From assembly GCA_964247055.1 (NCBI GenBank), contig OZ176054.1, positions 3,348,001 to 3,412,000 of the forward strand: a DNA stretch of 64,000 nucleotides. The letters run 5' to 3'. Every line of letters begins with the position of its first letter. Position 1 is the stretch's first letter. Position numbers and translations under genes: made by a program. The notes below the pieces were generated by a model that was not told the DNA's origin, did no database searches, and saw nothing but the letters and a program-made list of their open reading frames with translations. Positions 45,301 to 55,931 of this stretch are shown here, one piece after another. This DNA comes from Paragordius varius (lineage: Eukaryota > Nematomorpha).

Positions 45301-48012
45301 AGTTAAGAAAGTTTCTCCTTCATCGTCGCACAAAAAAGTTTTGTCGCCTTCAAAATCACAACAAAGTATCAACAAGAAAAAAGCGGTCACCAAAAATAAA
45401 TGATTTTTGCATTTTTAGTGCGCGGTTGTTAAATATTAATTTATCTGTTACATTCCAGAAATATAAAGTTTTAAAAAATCGAACTTTAAACATTTCAATT
45501 GTTTTACGCGTCGCAATATCAACCCATTTTTTATGCTTTCATAACGCATCGCAATAATGTAATTTTAAATTGATTAACCAATTTTTATATTTAAACATAT
45601 AAATTATGATTTAAAAATCTAAAAATCCGAATATCTAAAAATATCAATAAATTACGTTCATGTCGCATCGCAATAATATAATTTTAAACTGTTAAACCAA
45701 TTATATTTTCTCACTTGCAAATTATGATTCACGAATCCACAAATCCAAATTCAAAAGCATTAATAAATGGATTTATTTTGCTATTGATTAATTGTATTAC
45801 AGTATCGCTTATTGAAACCTGGTAGCTAAAGTATCTCCTGTTTAATTATGTTGGATTTTTTTCGCGTTCATAATTTCGTTAAAAACTTTTTTAAATAAAA
45901 GTAATATAGTTAATGAATGGATCGATACCTTTTTGTTTTCCTTTCCTTTTATGTCCTTCTACCGTTATTAGAGATTTAAAACTATTTTCATATTAACGGT
46001 AAATGCAATTACTATTATTATCCAATAATTTATTATTGGTTTTGCCATTAACGCTTGGCCTATCGACATGTTAATGTGTAAAGCTTTTAGATAAAAAAAC
46101 CTGATCTATTATTAACACATTGTTAGAATATCGTATTATTAGATTAATTTTATCATGAGTGTTATTGAGATTTAAACAGTATTTGAAATGTAATTTTTAC
46201 TAATTAACTTGGAAACCAGAACGGATCTCAATAATTAAAATGAAATGTAAAAACGTCGTTATCAGATTAATTGCAACTGAAGTGATTTATGTGATTAATT
46301 TTATCGCAATTGGCCAATAAACCCGCGCCTTTTATCAATTATTCCTTCTTTTTTTTAAAGTATAATTTATACGCATCTAATATAATCTTAACTCATTACA
46401 AAAGTAGGGAGGGATATTAAATGAATTTTTTAACATAGGAAATTAATTACATTTCCATTTTTGGAATATTTTTTGTACTGATACTATGACATTCATTGGT
46501 TCTGGATTTTACACGCTTTTTTAATCTCCTAGCTCTCTAATTTTTTCTGGTGACATGGTTAAAGCAGTTTCGATCGAATGTTTTGAGTTTAATCGTCGTA
46601 TCAATAATCCTGATTTTTAATTGTTTTTATTCAATTAGTTTGCAGCATCTTTCGCCAACACTGCATTTTCAATATATTTTTCATTTCCCCCTTCTTTTCA
46701 TATAAAAGTAATGTCAACATTTTCACCTATTCTTTGTTTCTTCAAAAATATAAAATATTTTATAATTATCATATGATAAAAATAATTTATTAAAAGTTAA
46801 AATAGTTTTATGTAAAATGTCAAAAATCATTGTTTACCCCCAAAAAACCGATTTCCATATGGGCATTTAAAACCGCAACACAAAATGCGTTATAAAAACA
46901 TGGATATTTGCTATTAAAAATTTATTTCGGTTTTCTGTTCAGGTTTTCTATTTTAACTGTTTTAAAATTACGGAGTTATATTAGGTCTAAATTAACACTT
47001 AAAAATACGAAAGATAGCGGTATTTAAAATGGCATTTCTTCACGCATGACTTTATCGCTGATACGCTATTCGATAACTAATAATTCACATTAGGCCACCT
47101 AAATTTAGTCTGATATGTAATTTTGATAAGCGTTTACAATATAACAGATTATTAACAGTTGTTAAAATCTGTAAGATAACGATAAATAAAAATTAAATAG
47201 AATTAAATGAAAGTATAAATAGAAATTATAAACGATATGTGAAACCCTTCGTCAATAGTAATCGCAGACTAGTTTCGTGCTTGTTGGCACTCATCAGTAC
47301 GACACAACTATTTGACTTGGGGTTTTCACATATCGATTTCGTATATATATCTAACTTTGCAATTTTGGTATAAATGCAGTTGGTTATACGAATTTAAATT
47401 GAATTTAATGGAATTTATGAAAATTAATCTGAAATTTTGAAAATAAACTGAAAATTAACTCTAGGGGTGAGCCTAGATTTAGAGTATAGCTACTTAGGGA
47501 TTTCATAGAAATCAATTTAATAACTAAGAAGCACTCTATTTTGATAAACATAAGATAAAGATGATATTTTAATGGCAAATAACGGATTGGTTATGTTTTG
47601 TAATAACAGTTGTTTAAATCCGTAAGTAACGATAAAGGAAAATTAAATTGAATTAAATGAAAGTATAAACAAAAATCATAAACCACTATAACAGATTATT
47701 AAACCTTCACATCTTACATCCAATCCACCCATAGGATTGTGCATTTCAAAAAATTTAATTAGATTGTTTATAAATGATAAATATGTATTATATATAGATA
47801 TGCAACACCATGACCCCGAGTTTGAAAAGAAACGACGTATGCATTACAATGAATATCAAGCCGTAAAATTGGCCAAAAAACTGCTATCAAATGAAATCCC
47901 TGACGCTGATAAACTTGCCGCCGAAGAGGATAGAAGGATCAAAGAGGCCGAACTCAATGCCAAAAAGAATTTGCAAATACTGTCACAATACAAAAATGGC
48001 CCCGATAAATAA
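42301..48012 (+). CDS. PPP1R2: Protein phosphatase 1 inhibitor-2, with two alternative last exons
   Basis: Inhibitor-2 binds and regulates protein phosphatase 1 catalytic subunit. Common exons: 42301-42398, 42424-42582 and 42934-43058. The last exon is either 47798-48012 (199 codons in total, close to the human 205) or 44598-45403 (396 codons). The N-terminus shows KGILK, the first PP1-docking motif. Exon 2 shows [14 protein letters not shown] followed by [15 protein letters not shown], including the TPY site phosphorylated by GSK3 in the family. Exon 3 is Pro-rich. Exon 47798 supplies [20 protein letters not shown], the KLHYNE active-site-blocking helix, and a charged helical tail. Intron 1 is only 25 nt (42399-42423). 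The 4.7-kb last intron holds the other terminal exon, a MITE and a hammerhead motif on the opposite strand. Confidence 0.93.
43298..43883. mobile_element. TTAA-flanked MITE, family A copy 4 (best preserved)
   Basis: 586 bp including TTAA at both ends: TTAACACTCCGATTCAAATT on the left and GTATTCAAGTGTTAA on the right. The right end also contains ACCCCAATTTGAATCGAAGG, the inverse of the left GATTCAAATTGGG. It lies in the PPP1R2 intron between the shared exons and the first alternative last exon. No coding capacity. Confidence 0.8.
44598..45403 (+). CDS. PPP1R2: Alternative terminal exon of PPP1R2 (long Ser/Lys-rich isoform)
   Basis: Open frame entering from an AG acceptor at 44596-44597 in phase 1, the same phase in which shared exon 3 ends. 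It encodes [15 protein letters not shown] followed by [12 protein letters not shown], clearly the inhibitor-2 RKLHYNEG...ARQL helix, then about 240 residues of disordered Ser/Lys-rich sequence with an acidic casein-kinase-2-like patch [12 protein letters not shown] and [15 protein letters not shown] repeats. An internal ATG at 44618 could also start an independent protein, but the conserved residues before it and the matching phase favour a spliced terminal exon. It would replace the exon at 47798-48012. Confidence 0.75.
47137..47705. repeat. Direct repeat unit flanking the hammerhead motif
   Basis: A left segment at about 47145-47236 and a right segment at about 47592-47705 share AACAGTTGTT, AATC.GTAAG.TAACGATAAA, GAATTAAATGAAAGTATAAA and AACAGATTATTAA in near-matching order. 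The hammerhead lies right after the left segment, while the right segment lacks it (the two spacings differ by about 97 bp, the hammerhead's size). This resembles a tandem, partly eroded ribozyme-bearing repeat such as a retrozyme or a Penelope-associated element. Confidence 0.5.
47251..47316 (-). ncRNA. Type I hammerhead ribozyme motif
   Basis: Read on the minus strand every core element is present. CTGATGA (47297-47291) is followed by helix II GTGC/GCAC (47290-47287 and 47280-47277) closed by CAACAA. Then come GAAA and a minimal 2-bp helix III (A-C, loop TA, G-T), with the cleavage triplet GTC at 47269-47267; cleavage is expected between 47267 and 47266. Helix I is formed by CGTA with TGCG, an internal loop, then GTCAAATAGT with ACTATTGAC. 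Further outward the arms remain complementary (CGATATGTGAAAACCCC against GGGTTTCACATATCG). Very short helix III and looped helix I are known from hammerheads of Penelope-like elements and animal retrozymes, which often cleave as dimers. Activity is inferred, not shown. Confidence 0.88.
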
Positions 48013-49804
48013 TTGCTAAATATACCTTCCTTTATTCTTTTACAATACAATGAATGGCCTAAAATATGTAAAGTAAAAGTCCAAGAAGAAGTTTTCTTAA
48101 TATAGAGCCGAGAAAACTTTGAGATAAAAGCATTTTTTTTTTCAAAGTTAAATATATTTTTGAAACCTTATTTCTGTATAGCTGATTAGTTTTGTTAATT
48201 TGGCGTGTGAAATATAAAATTGAGTTCCTTTACCATACCCCTAAACCACCTTTTTATGGCTATTTCATATAAGGAATTTAAAATACGGTTGACATTTTTA
48301 AAAAATCACCGTGTTTTATTTTAAAGTTGCCGTTTTATGATTCAATAAACACTTACTTTAAATATTTTCCGAATTATATTTTCAGTTTTTTACAATAGCC
48401 TACAATGTGATGAATCAAAGTTTCTCATCAATACAACAATTATCTTAGACAATATAATTCCATTTAAACTATACAGACAAAACTTAAAAGCTTAAAGACA
48501 AACATTTTTGAAACAACCATATTATTTAAATTTTATATTTAAATATAACTCTTCTTTTTTGAAATATAATCAATTATATTACTTATTATAATAATATAGT
48601 TTATATGGGAAAAAGCCAGTATTTTTTTAAATATTGTACTTTTATTTTTACTCTCTCTGTAAAATTTCAAAATAACTGTAAATTTTCAACCTGTTATTCA
48701 TATGACCTAAACATAATCTGTATTTCCCTATTTACATATTATTTCCAATCCACATGTTGGGGTGCAAAGAAACACATCAGTCTTTAAAAATAAGTTTTCC
48801 TTCATCATCCCAAATAAGGTTAAAATGTGATATTACAGTAATTTTTTTACACAAAATTTTAAGGAAAGTAAAAATTGAAATTAAACGTACAAAACGTAAA
48901 AATATAAAGACAAATATTTTTTTAAAAAAGAAAATCAATAATATTTTTTAAATTTTTATTTTTTGAAATATAACTGATTGTTTTAAACTGCAAATAAAAT
49001 AAATTTTTAAATTGGTAACACAATCAATCATATATTTTATTACAATTGAAAATTGTCTTTATATTTTTACATTTCCGTATAATATCAATTTATACCGTAA
49101 TTTAAGTTTTGTGTCTTTATAAGGATTAATTTCATATGGTTGCCAATCACACAAAACATTTATTTTAATTTTTTGATATAAATTTGATAATATCTCATTC
49201 TTTCGATTTTATGTTTTATATATGACGTTGTATTCATTATGAATATTTCCAACACACATTGAATCTTAATCTTTCAATTATATTTATTTATTGAATTACA
49301 TTTACATTTTTTTATGGCACGAATTTTTACGTTTCCACACATAAAAGATATATAGATTAGATTTGTCTTAATAAATGGCACATATAAATTTTTTGACTTT
49401 TCAACTAAATTTATATATTCATCCAAAAGGTTAAATTTTAATATTTGGCTATATAATTATCAAATATATTCTAATTTTTTACATTTTTATTTACAGTGTA
49501 AAATCGGGTATCTCTTAAACCTAAAACTAGTTTAATAAATTGTACTATTTGCTTATCATAACTAAATGAAAATAATTTTGTTTTTAAGCCAGTATTTTAT
49601 AAAATAACAAAAAAATGTACAAAATATATTTTTATAATGCGTTTTAAAGACCATAAAATGCATACTTTTTTAAATTTACCCTATCCAATATTATGAATAT
49701 TTTAAAGATGTTAAAATATAAAATCTTGCGGTACAATTCAAGTTAGATTTTTCCACATACTCAATTATATATATTATTGCAATTTTAATAATTTTTACAA
49801 TGTT
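48013..49804. other. Intergenic region with diverged short repeats, no gene
   Basis: About 1.8 kb, extremely AT-rich, between the tail-to-tail PPP1R2 and SLC25A19 genes. Related fragments recur in both orientations here and in the SLC25A19 introns: AATATAAAGACAAA.ATTTTT at about 48490, 48900 and 50080, and inverted forms with TTTTACTTTTTGTCCGTATA near 50298 and 49060. The open frames at 48605-48951 lie within them and are not called. Confidence 0.4.
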
Positions 49805-52800
49805 TCAAGGATGACGTAAGACATTGAAAAATATTTCGTAGAAATAAAACATGAGACCAGTACTAAGACCGGCTTTAATAAGCGTTGGTAAAAGTCCCTT
49901 ATAGAATCCGGAATATCCCTCATTTTGTATCATTTTGGCTACACAATCTCGTAAACCCAAATATTGTTCAAACTAAAAAAAATTATAATAATAAAATATA
50001 ATGAATGCAATGCAATTTTATATAATTTAAAATTTGATTGCTTTAAGTACAGTAAATTATACGGACAAAAGTTAAAAATATAAAGACAAAAATATTTTAG
50101 TTCAAAAAATAACCCACATACTTTTTTAAACCTTAATTTATCCATAAAGTTCATTAAATTACAATAGTTATATACATAATTAATTGTGTCACCAATTACT
50201 CCATTTCATACTTTACAATAAACAATGAGTTATAATTACAAAAATCAAGATTAAATCAAACAGCAGTCTTTAGCAAAAAAATATTTTTTTTTTATTTTTA
50301 CTTTTTGTCCGTATAATTTCATATAAATTTGAATATTTTGTGGTAAGATAATTTTTTTTTACTTTTCCAAAATGTATTCGAGACTTTTCAAAACCCTGGA
50401 TTTGAAATCGTTTTTTGATTGTGTCCAAGGGATATACAATGATTTTGGCTAACGTACCGGCCATAGCACCATTAATTAAATTGAGATAAGATTTATTCTT
50501 TTTGTTGGCAGCCGTAGGTATGTTAGTATCTAAATAATTTTTTGGATTTATGAAATAAAACATAATGGAATTTCAAAAAAAGGTTTTATTGAAAATTGAG
50601 TTATTACTAAAAATTATAGGTAATTAACTATCTGATTGAAAATAAAAATATAATAAATCCTAATTTTTGTTTTAATCCAAGGTTTAAAAATGTCTGTGAA
50701 GAAAATTTGAAATAACAACATATAAAATTAATATTACAAAAAAAAATAAAAGAAATAATTTTTCATAATATAACCATATTTTTTTAACTTTAACTTTTGG
50801 AATATATAAAATAGAGATGTGATAACATTAAAATACTTCGCAATCGTATAGGTAGGTTGTATAGAAAATCAAGACTAAAAAATCGTCTCTTAAAAATATG
50901 TTTTAATAGGTTTGATTTTGATAGTTTTAATCATTCAAATTCTAAATGAAAATAAAAAATAAGGTTTACTTTGAAAGAAAGTTTTTGAATTAGTTCCGTA
51001 TAAAATAAATTTTAAGCCCGAAACAGTAAAAATAAAAATATACGCAAAATTATTTTGCATTGATAATAATATTAAATACCTACCTTTATTTCTCGTTTGG
51101 GCAACATTTGAATGCGAAAAAAATGATGATTGATTATGAGTAAAAAACGTGGTATTTTTGAGTATTCCATAAAACATAAAATAGAGACCAGAGTAAGGGG
51201 CTATTTGAATAAGGCTGGGTGTAAGTCCACGAAAAAAACCAGGTATACCCTCAGATTTGTACAGCAATTTGCTACCATGAATTACACCTTTGTAAATCTA
51301 TATAAAAAAATGTGTAAATATATGAAACGAAAATTTGCGTTACAACAAGATTTGTTGAAGGAACCGAGGACAAAAGTATTCTAGTATCTCTTTTTTTTAA
51401 TAATCATCCTCTGGTTGAAATTTCAGAGTTTGATATTTAGTTTTATTTAAGAAATTGTAAGAGTCGGTTTATTAAGCCTATTCTCTAGCAACAACTAATT
51501 ACTGTGTCTCATATTTGCTTATCGAAATAAGTATGAAAAAGAATTTTGAAAAATTTATACCTCTCTTTCATACAAAAAGAAAATATTTTTTTATTCAAAC
51601 CTTTTTCAAAAAACAACCAAATTTTTTTCGATCATAACATTTTAAATCTCAATGACAATGTTATTAAATTTTATTTTTCCGTTAAAGGCATCCTTTAGTA
51701 CAAACGACATTTCATTAAAAGTATAACTAATTCAAAAAACTTTAAAACTTTTAATTCTCCATATTTTCCAAATAAATAATTCCTTCTTTATGGATAAATT
51801 GATTTCAAAGAAATATGATGCTTTAAAAAAGGGTTGTTTTTTGATGTAAAAACATTGTTTTTTCAAACAAAAAAGTATGCTTACTTTATTATATAAAACA
51901 TCGATAAAACTTAAATAAATTAAAAGAGAAAAAAACCAAATTATTAGTTTATAAAAAAACTAAAATAAATACTTTTTTATTTTGATATTGTGATATGAGT
52001 CGTGTTTTAAACAAGTCGAATGGAAAGGTGACACAGGTAGCAGCCATCCCAGCAATACTTCCGCTTATGAAAGCGTTTTTATTCAAATCTTTAGAATGGG
52101 CAGTTTTAAGCTCCAATTGTTGAGCAGCGGGGTGAGGCCCGTTCAATTCATAATTTATTAATTGTTGATTTATGGTTTCGTATGTCACAAACTTGCTTTT
52201 CACAAATAAAAAATGGTAGAAAAATAAGCGTATATTTACATGTTTTTACTCAAAAATATCAAAATGAAGTGTTTTATAATATAAATTAGATGAATGATAA
52301 TTTTGATTACATTGAAGTTTTGGGAATAATAATTTTAAGTGAAAAGTTTGCACACTAAAAAACACCTGGTAATAAATAAATATTGAAAAACTGACATTTA
52401 TTTATTCTTAGAAGCAATTCGGTCAATATTTATTTATTATTTAAAATTTGAGATAAAGTTAACTGAATATACGCTCAGAATTAATTAAACTAAAAGAAAT
52501 CGACACTAAATTAGAGAAAAATATTCCAAAAATTTTGTCGTTTTAACCACAATTCATATATGGGTTATCAATAGATACTATTTCAATTGTAAACAAAATT
52601 AAATATCAGAAAAATATATAATGTTAATCCACAATTTCTATTATTGCGAATAAAAAAGTAATAATTTCAAAAAAAGAGCTAATGGGAGAGAAAAATTATT
52701 TTTTAAAAATAAAATAGTTGTTAAATTAAGATAACGCCTTGAAAAAAATCTTTATTGAAGCTATCATGATATAAATTTAGCTCCACCTAATAAGCTTTCT

Positions 52801-53150
52801 AAAATTTTCAGGAAAATGGATGTGAAAATAACCCTCACTCTTTAATATCCAAAAATAATTACCTGAACGCCACCATACACCATAGACATGTATTGAGCGG
52901 GCATGTGGCCTTTCCAAAACGCCCTAACACCTTCCTCCGAATATATTTTCGCAATTGCATCACGCAAGTTCTTATACTTGCTATTCGATAAATCTTCCAA
53001 TTGTAACTTGGAATATATAAGTCATAAAAAAACTTGAAACCGAATTTTTATCACATCTAAAGGTTGACAAATAATGCGAGTACATATCCCACTAAGATTA
53101 CCTGCCACAAAGGGTATCCAATAACTTTGCCCTTTTTTCTGATAACTCAT
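49805..53150 (-). CDS. SLC25A19: Mitochondrial thiamine pyrophosphate carrier
   Basis: Inner-membrane carrier that imports thiamine pyrophosphate into mitochondria. Exons in coding order: 53150-53034, 53006-52863, 52191-51973, 51297-51084, 50529-50363 and 49972-49805; 343 codons, phases consistent. Three carrier repeats are visible, each with its Px[DE]xxKxR signature: [11 protein letters not shown] (repeat 1), [10 protein letters not shown] (repeat 2) and [16 protein letters not shown] (repeat 3). The QGFE that follows repeat 3, plus [18 protein letters not shown] and [14 protein letters not shown], are TPP-carrier features. Intron 1 is 27 nt (53007-53033). The start ATG at 53150 begins [19 protein letters not shown], directly into the first helix. 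The start codon of MOB1 is 97 bp away on the other strand, so the two share a promoter region. Confidence 0.93.
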
Positions 53151-53247
53151 GAAAATTGCTCATGACATTATCATATCATGTGTGTATTACATTTATAAGG
53201 GAGGATCCATGTGCTTTTTCTCGCCCCTACTTTAGGCACCGTATGGA
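53151..53247. promoter_or_regulatory. Likely bidirectional promoter of SLC25A19 and MOB1
   Basis: Only 97 bp separate the two divergent start codons, so both 5' UTRs and core promoters must fit here or overlap coding sequence. The spacer has a TATA-poor, partly GC-richer block (TCTCGCCCCTAC at about 53219-53230). No other motif is claimed. Confidence 0.55.
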
Positions 53248-53286
53248 ATGAGCTTTCTTTTGTAAGTTAAATTACATTTTTGATTG

Positions 53287-53335
<49 letters not shown>

Positions 53336-55424
53336 GTCTAAATAAACCAACGCTTTGGCAATTAATTTTTAAAACTTAACCGGTGTTACCTTAATATACT
53401 TGACAATTTTTAATTTAATATTGCATAACTTTGTTTTCATTAGTGGTGGAAGGTCATCAAAAACATTTAAACCCAAGAAATATATACCAGAAGGAACTCA
53501 TCAATATGATTTGATGCAGCATGCTGCCCTAACCTTAGGAAGCGGAAATTTGAGATTAGCAGTTATGTTACCCGATGGCGAAGATTTAAATGAATGGATA
53601 GCTGTAAACGGTAAATATCTTAATTTAAATATTATTACATATAAAAAGATATACCCATTAGTTATTTACGGCCATAAAAAATATTCTTTACCACAATTTT
53701 ATTAAAATGCTATTATTTAGAAACAACCCATAAACTTAATTTATAACGTCTTTTACCGATAAAATAGCTTCGAGTAGTGTTGATTTTATATATTTATACA
53801 TATATATCGTAAAACATGTTAATAACAAAAAAATTTAAAATGGCTTTTTAAAAAAGTTATCCGTCTCATTTCTTTGCTTTATCTATGATTTTATTCTTTA
53901 CCTTTTATAGTGGTTGATTTCTTTAATCAAATTAATATGTTATACGGGACAATTACTGAGTTTTGTACACCCCTAAAATGTCCGGTTATGAGCGCCGGTC
54001 CCAAATACGAATATCATTGGGCCGATGGAATCACCATTAAAAAACCGATAAAATGTTCGGCTCCGCAATACATTGATTATCTCATGACTTGGATCCAAGA
54101 TAGATTGGATGATGAAACATTGTTTCCTTCAAAACTTGGTAGGAATTTTAAAATTTTATTAATCGGTCAGACATACCGCTTATAAATATAGTTAGCTACA
54201 GTTATGACCGTGTTAAGGTTAAAAAGTAATGATAGACAGTGTAAACGCTTATGATTTCCAAAATAATTTCAAAGTTTTTTAAACCGAAAATTTTTTTAGT
54301 AACGGCATAATAATAACCTGTCAGCTCGTTTTTAATTAATAAATGATATTCAAATAATATTACGCAGACGAAAATTTTTGAACCAGTGAAAAATAACATA
54401 ATGATTAGCTGACCGATTATGAATGCAGTCATTTGGGTCATAAACTTAAAAATTTTTGTTAAAACTTATATATTACCGCTCAAAAATGTGGTCAACTACT
54501 CTTCCAACCTATAAGTTTTTATACGGTAAATAATGGTAATAAACTGTTTTAGATCGTTTTTCAGTTAATAACCGTTTTTAATTATTATAACATATGTAAA
54601 AAAGAATTTGCAAACGGTAAAAAAACTACATAATAACTGTGTAAGAATGCAGTCATTTGCGGTTACAACTACAATTGCAAACAGTATAACATCAATTGAA
54701 ACAATCCCTCAAGTCCCATGGAAAATTTTAAATTTTTTAAGATAATTTTTGATATATTTTTGGCAAACATATCATAAATTTTAACTTTGCCACAATCATG
54801 GTCTTTTGTGCATTAAAGATTTTATTTATACGTTTGGGCCTCAAAGTTTTTGACTTTTTTATTGGTATATGATGGCTATAAGTTCCTTTTACTTAATTCC
54901 ATTTATTTGAATTTATTTGCATCTATCATAATAGGTGTTACTTTTCCCAAAAATTTTATTCCTACCATCAAAGTTATAATGAAACGCCTTTTCCGAGTCT
55001 ATGCCCACATCTATTACCTCCATTTTGGCGACATTATGAAATTGGGTAAACATTTTTTTTGCTAGAGTTGAAAATTTGCTTTATGTTTCCAAAAAAATAT
55101 AATCACTAAAAATTTATTTAATCCAAACAAAAATGTATAATATGAGTTTTAATAACCACCATTTTTAAACTAATTGAGTGATTTTTACCTATTATTTATA
55201 CTTCAATATGTTTCAAGTTTATCATATAAATAGGTTTTTAGATGATTTTTTACCACATATCTATTTATATTTTACACTTAGGTGAGGAGCCTCACCTCAA
55301 TACATCATTCAAACATTTCATATATTTCACGCAAGAGTTCGATATCATTGATAAGAAGGAATTGGCGCCATTACAAGAGTTGATTGAAAAATTGTTGACT
55401 AAGGATTGTAATAGTAAAAATTAA
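53248..55424 (+). CDS. MOB1: MOB kinase activator 1 (Hippo pathway)
   Basis: MOB1 binds and activates LATS/NDR kinases downstream of Hippo/MST. Exons: 53248-53261, 53444-53610, 53911-54138, 54935-55045 and 55282-55424; 221 codons, 220 residues, near the 216 of human MOB1. The first 14-nt exon gives MSFL and most of a Phe codon. Then GGRSSKTFKPKKYIPEGTHQ, ATLGSGNLR-like TLGSGNLRLAVMLPDGED, LNEWIAVN, FFNQINMLYGTITEFC, MSAGPKYEYHWADG, FRVYAHIYYLHF and HLNTSFKHFIYF. The zinc ligands (two Cys in TEFCTPLKCP, two His in HIYYLHF) are all present, as is the Thr-rich N-terminal activation segment. Introns are GT-AG. It shares a 97-bp divergent promoter with SLC25A19. Confidence 0.96.
53290..53332. repeat. 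(TA)n microsatellite in MOB1 intron 1
   Basis: About 43 bp of TA repeat 28 bp after the first MOB1 exon. Confidence 0.9.
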
Positions 55425-55931
55425 AAAAAAAGCAATTTTTATATCTAAAGGAGAACTGGCTCACAATCATCTGTGCATTTATTTTTTTCATAAAAAAATA
55501 GGTAAATCATATTTATTTTATATTAATTGTCAATCTATCGGAAAAATAATTTAATAAATATTTAAATTTATGATAATAAGATTTGATTGATTGCATTAAT
55601 TTATAGTTTGATTGTGGTAAATGCATATTTTTCTTTTTGTAAATATATTAAAATAATAAAATTAATATGTCAAAAAATAAAATTCAATGTGGAAAAATGC
55701 GGGTCATTTCAAACCAAAAATATTAAGCTTTAGATTTGAGGTATTTTGTTGCATGGCTTCTGGGTTCTTTGGGAAGTGGTCGATTTTTTATATTGTTATT
55801 CATATCTTTGCCATTAATCCTATATATAGTTTTTAATAAAAATTTATTACAAAAATCGGGTTTATGAAGAAATTGGAGTAAAAAATATAGAACTTAAAAC
55901 TTTAATTAAAACAAAAATTGGTTATAAAAGT
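55425..55931. other. Tail-to-tail intergenic region
   Basis: About 500 bp between the MOB1 stop and the stop of the next gene on the opposite strand; AT-rich, with AATAAA-like signals on both strands but nothing else recognisable. Confidence 0.4.

Noticed and set aside
44618-45403. Stand-alone intronless gene starting at ATG 44618
   Set aside because: Six conserved-looking codons precede the ATG from a phase-matched acceptor, and the inhibitor-2 helix begins there, so a terminal exon of PPP1R2 is simpler. It is kept as a possibility in the feature text.
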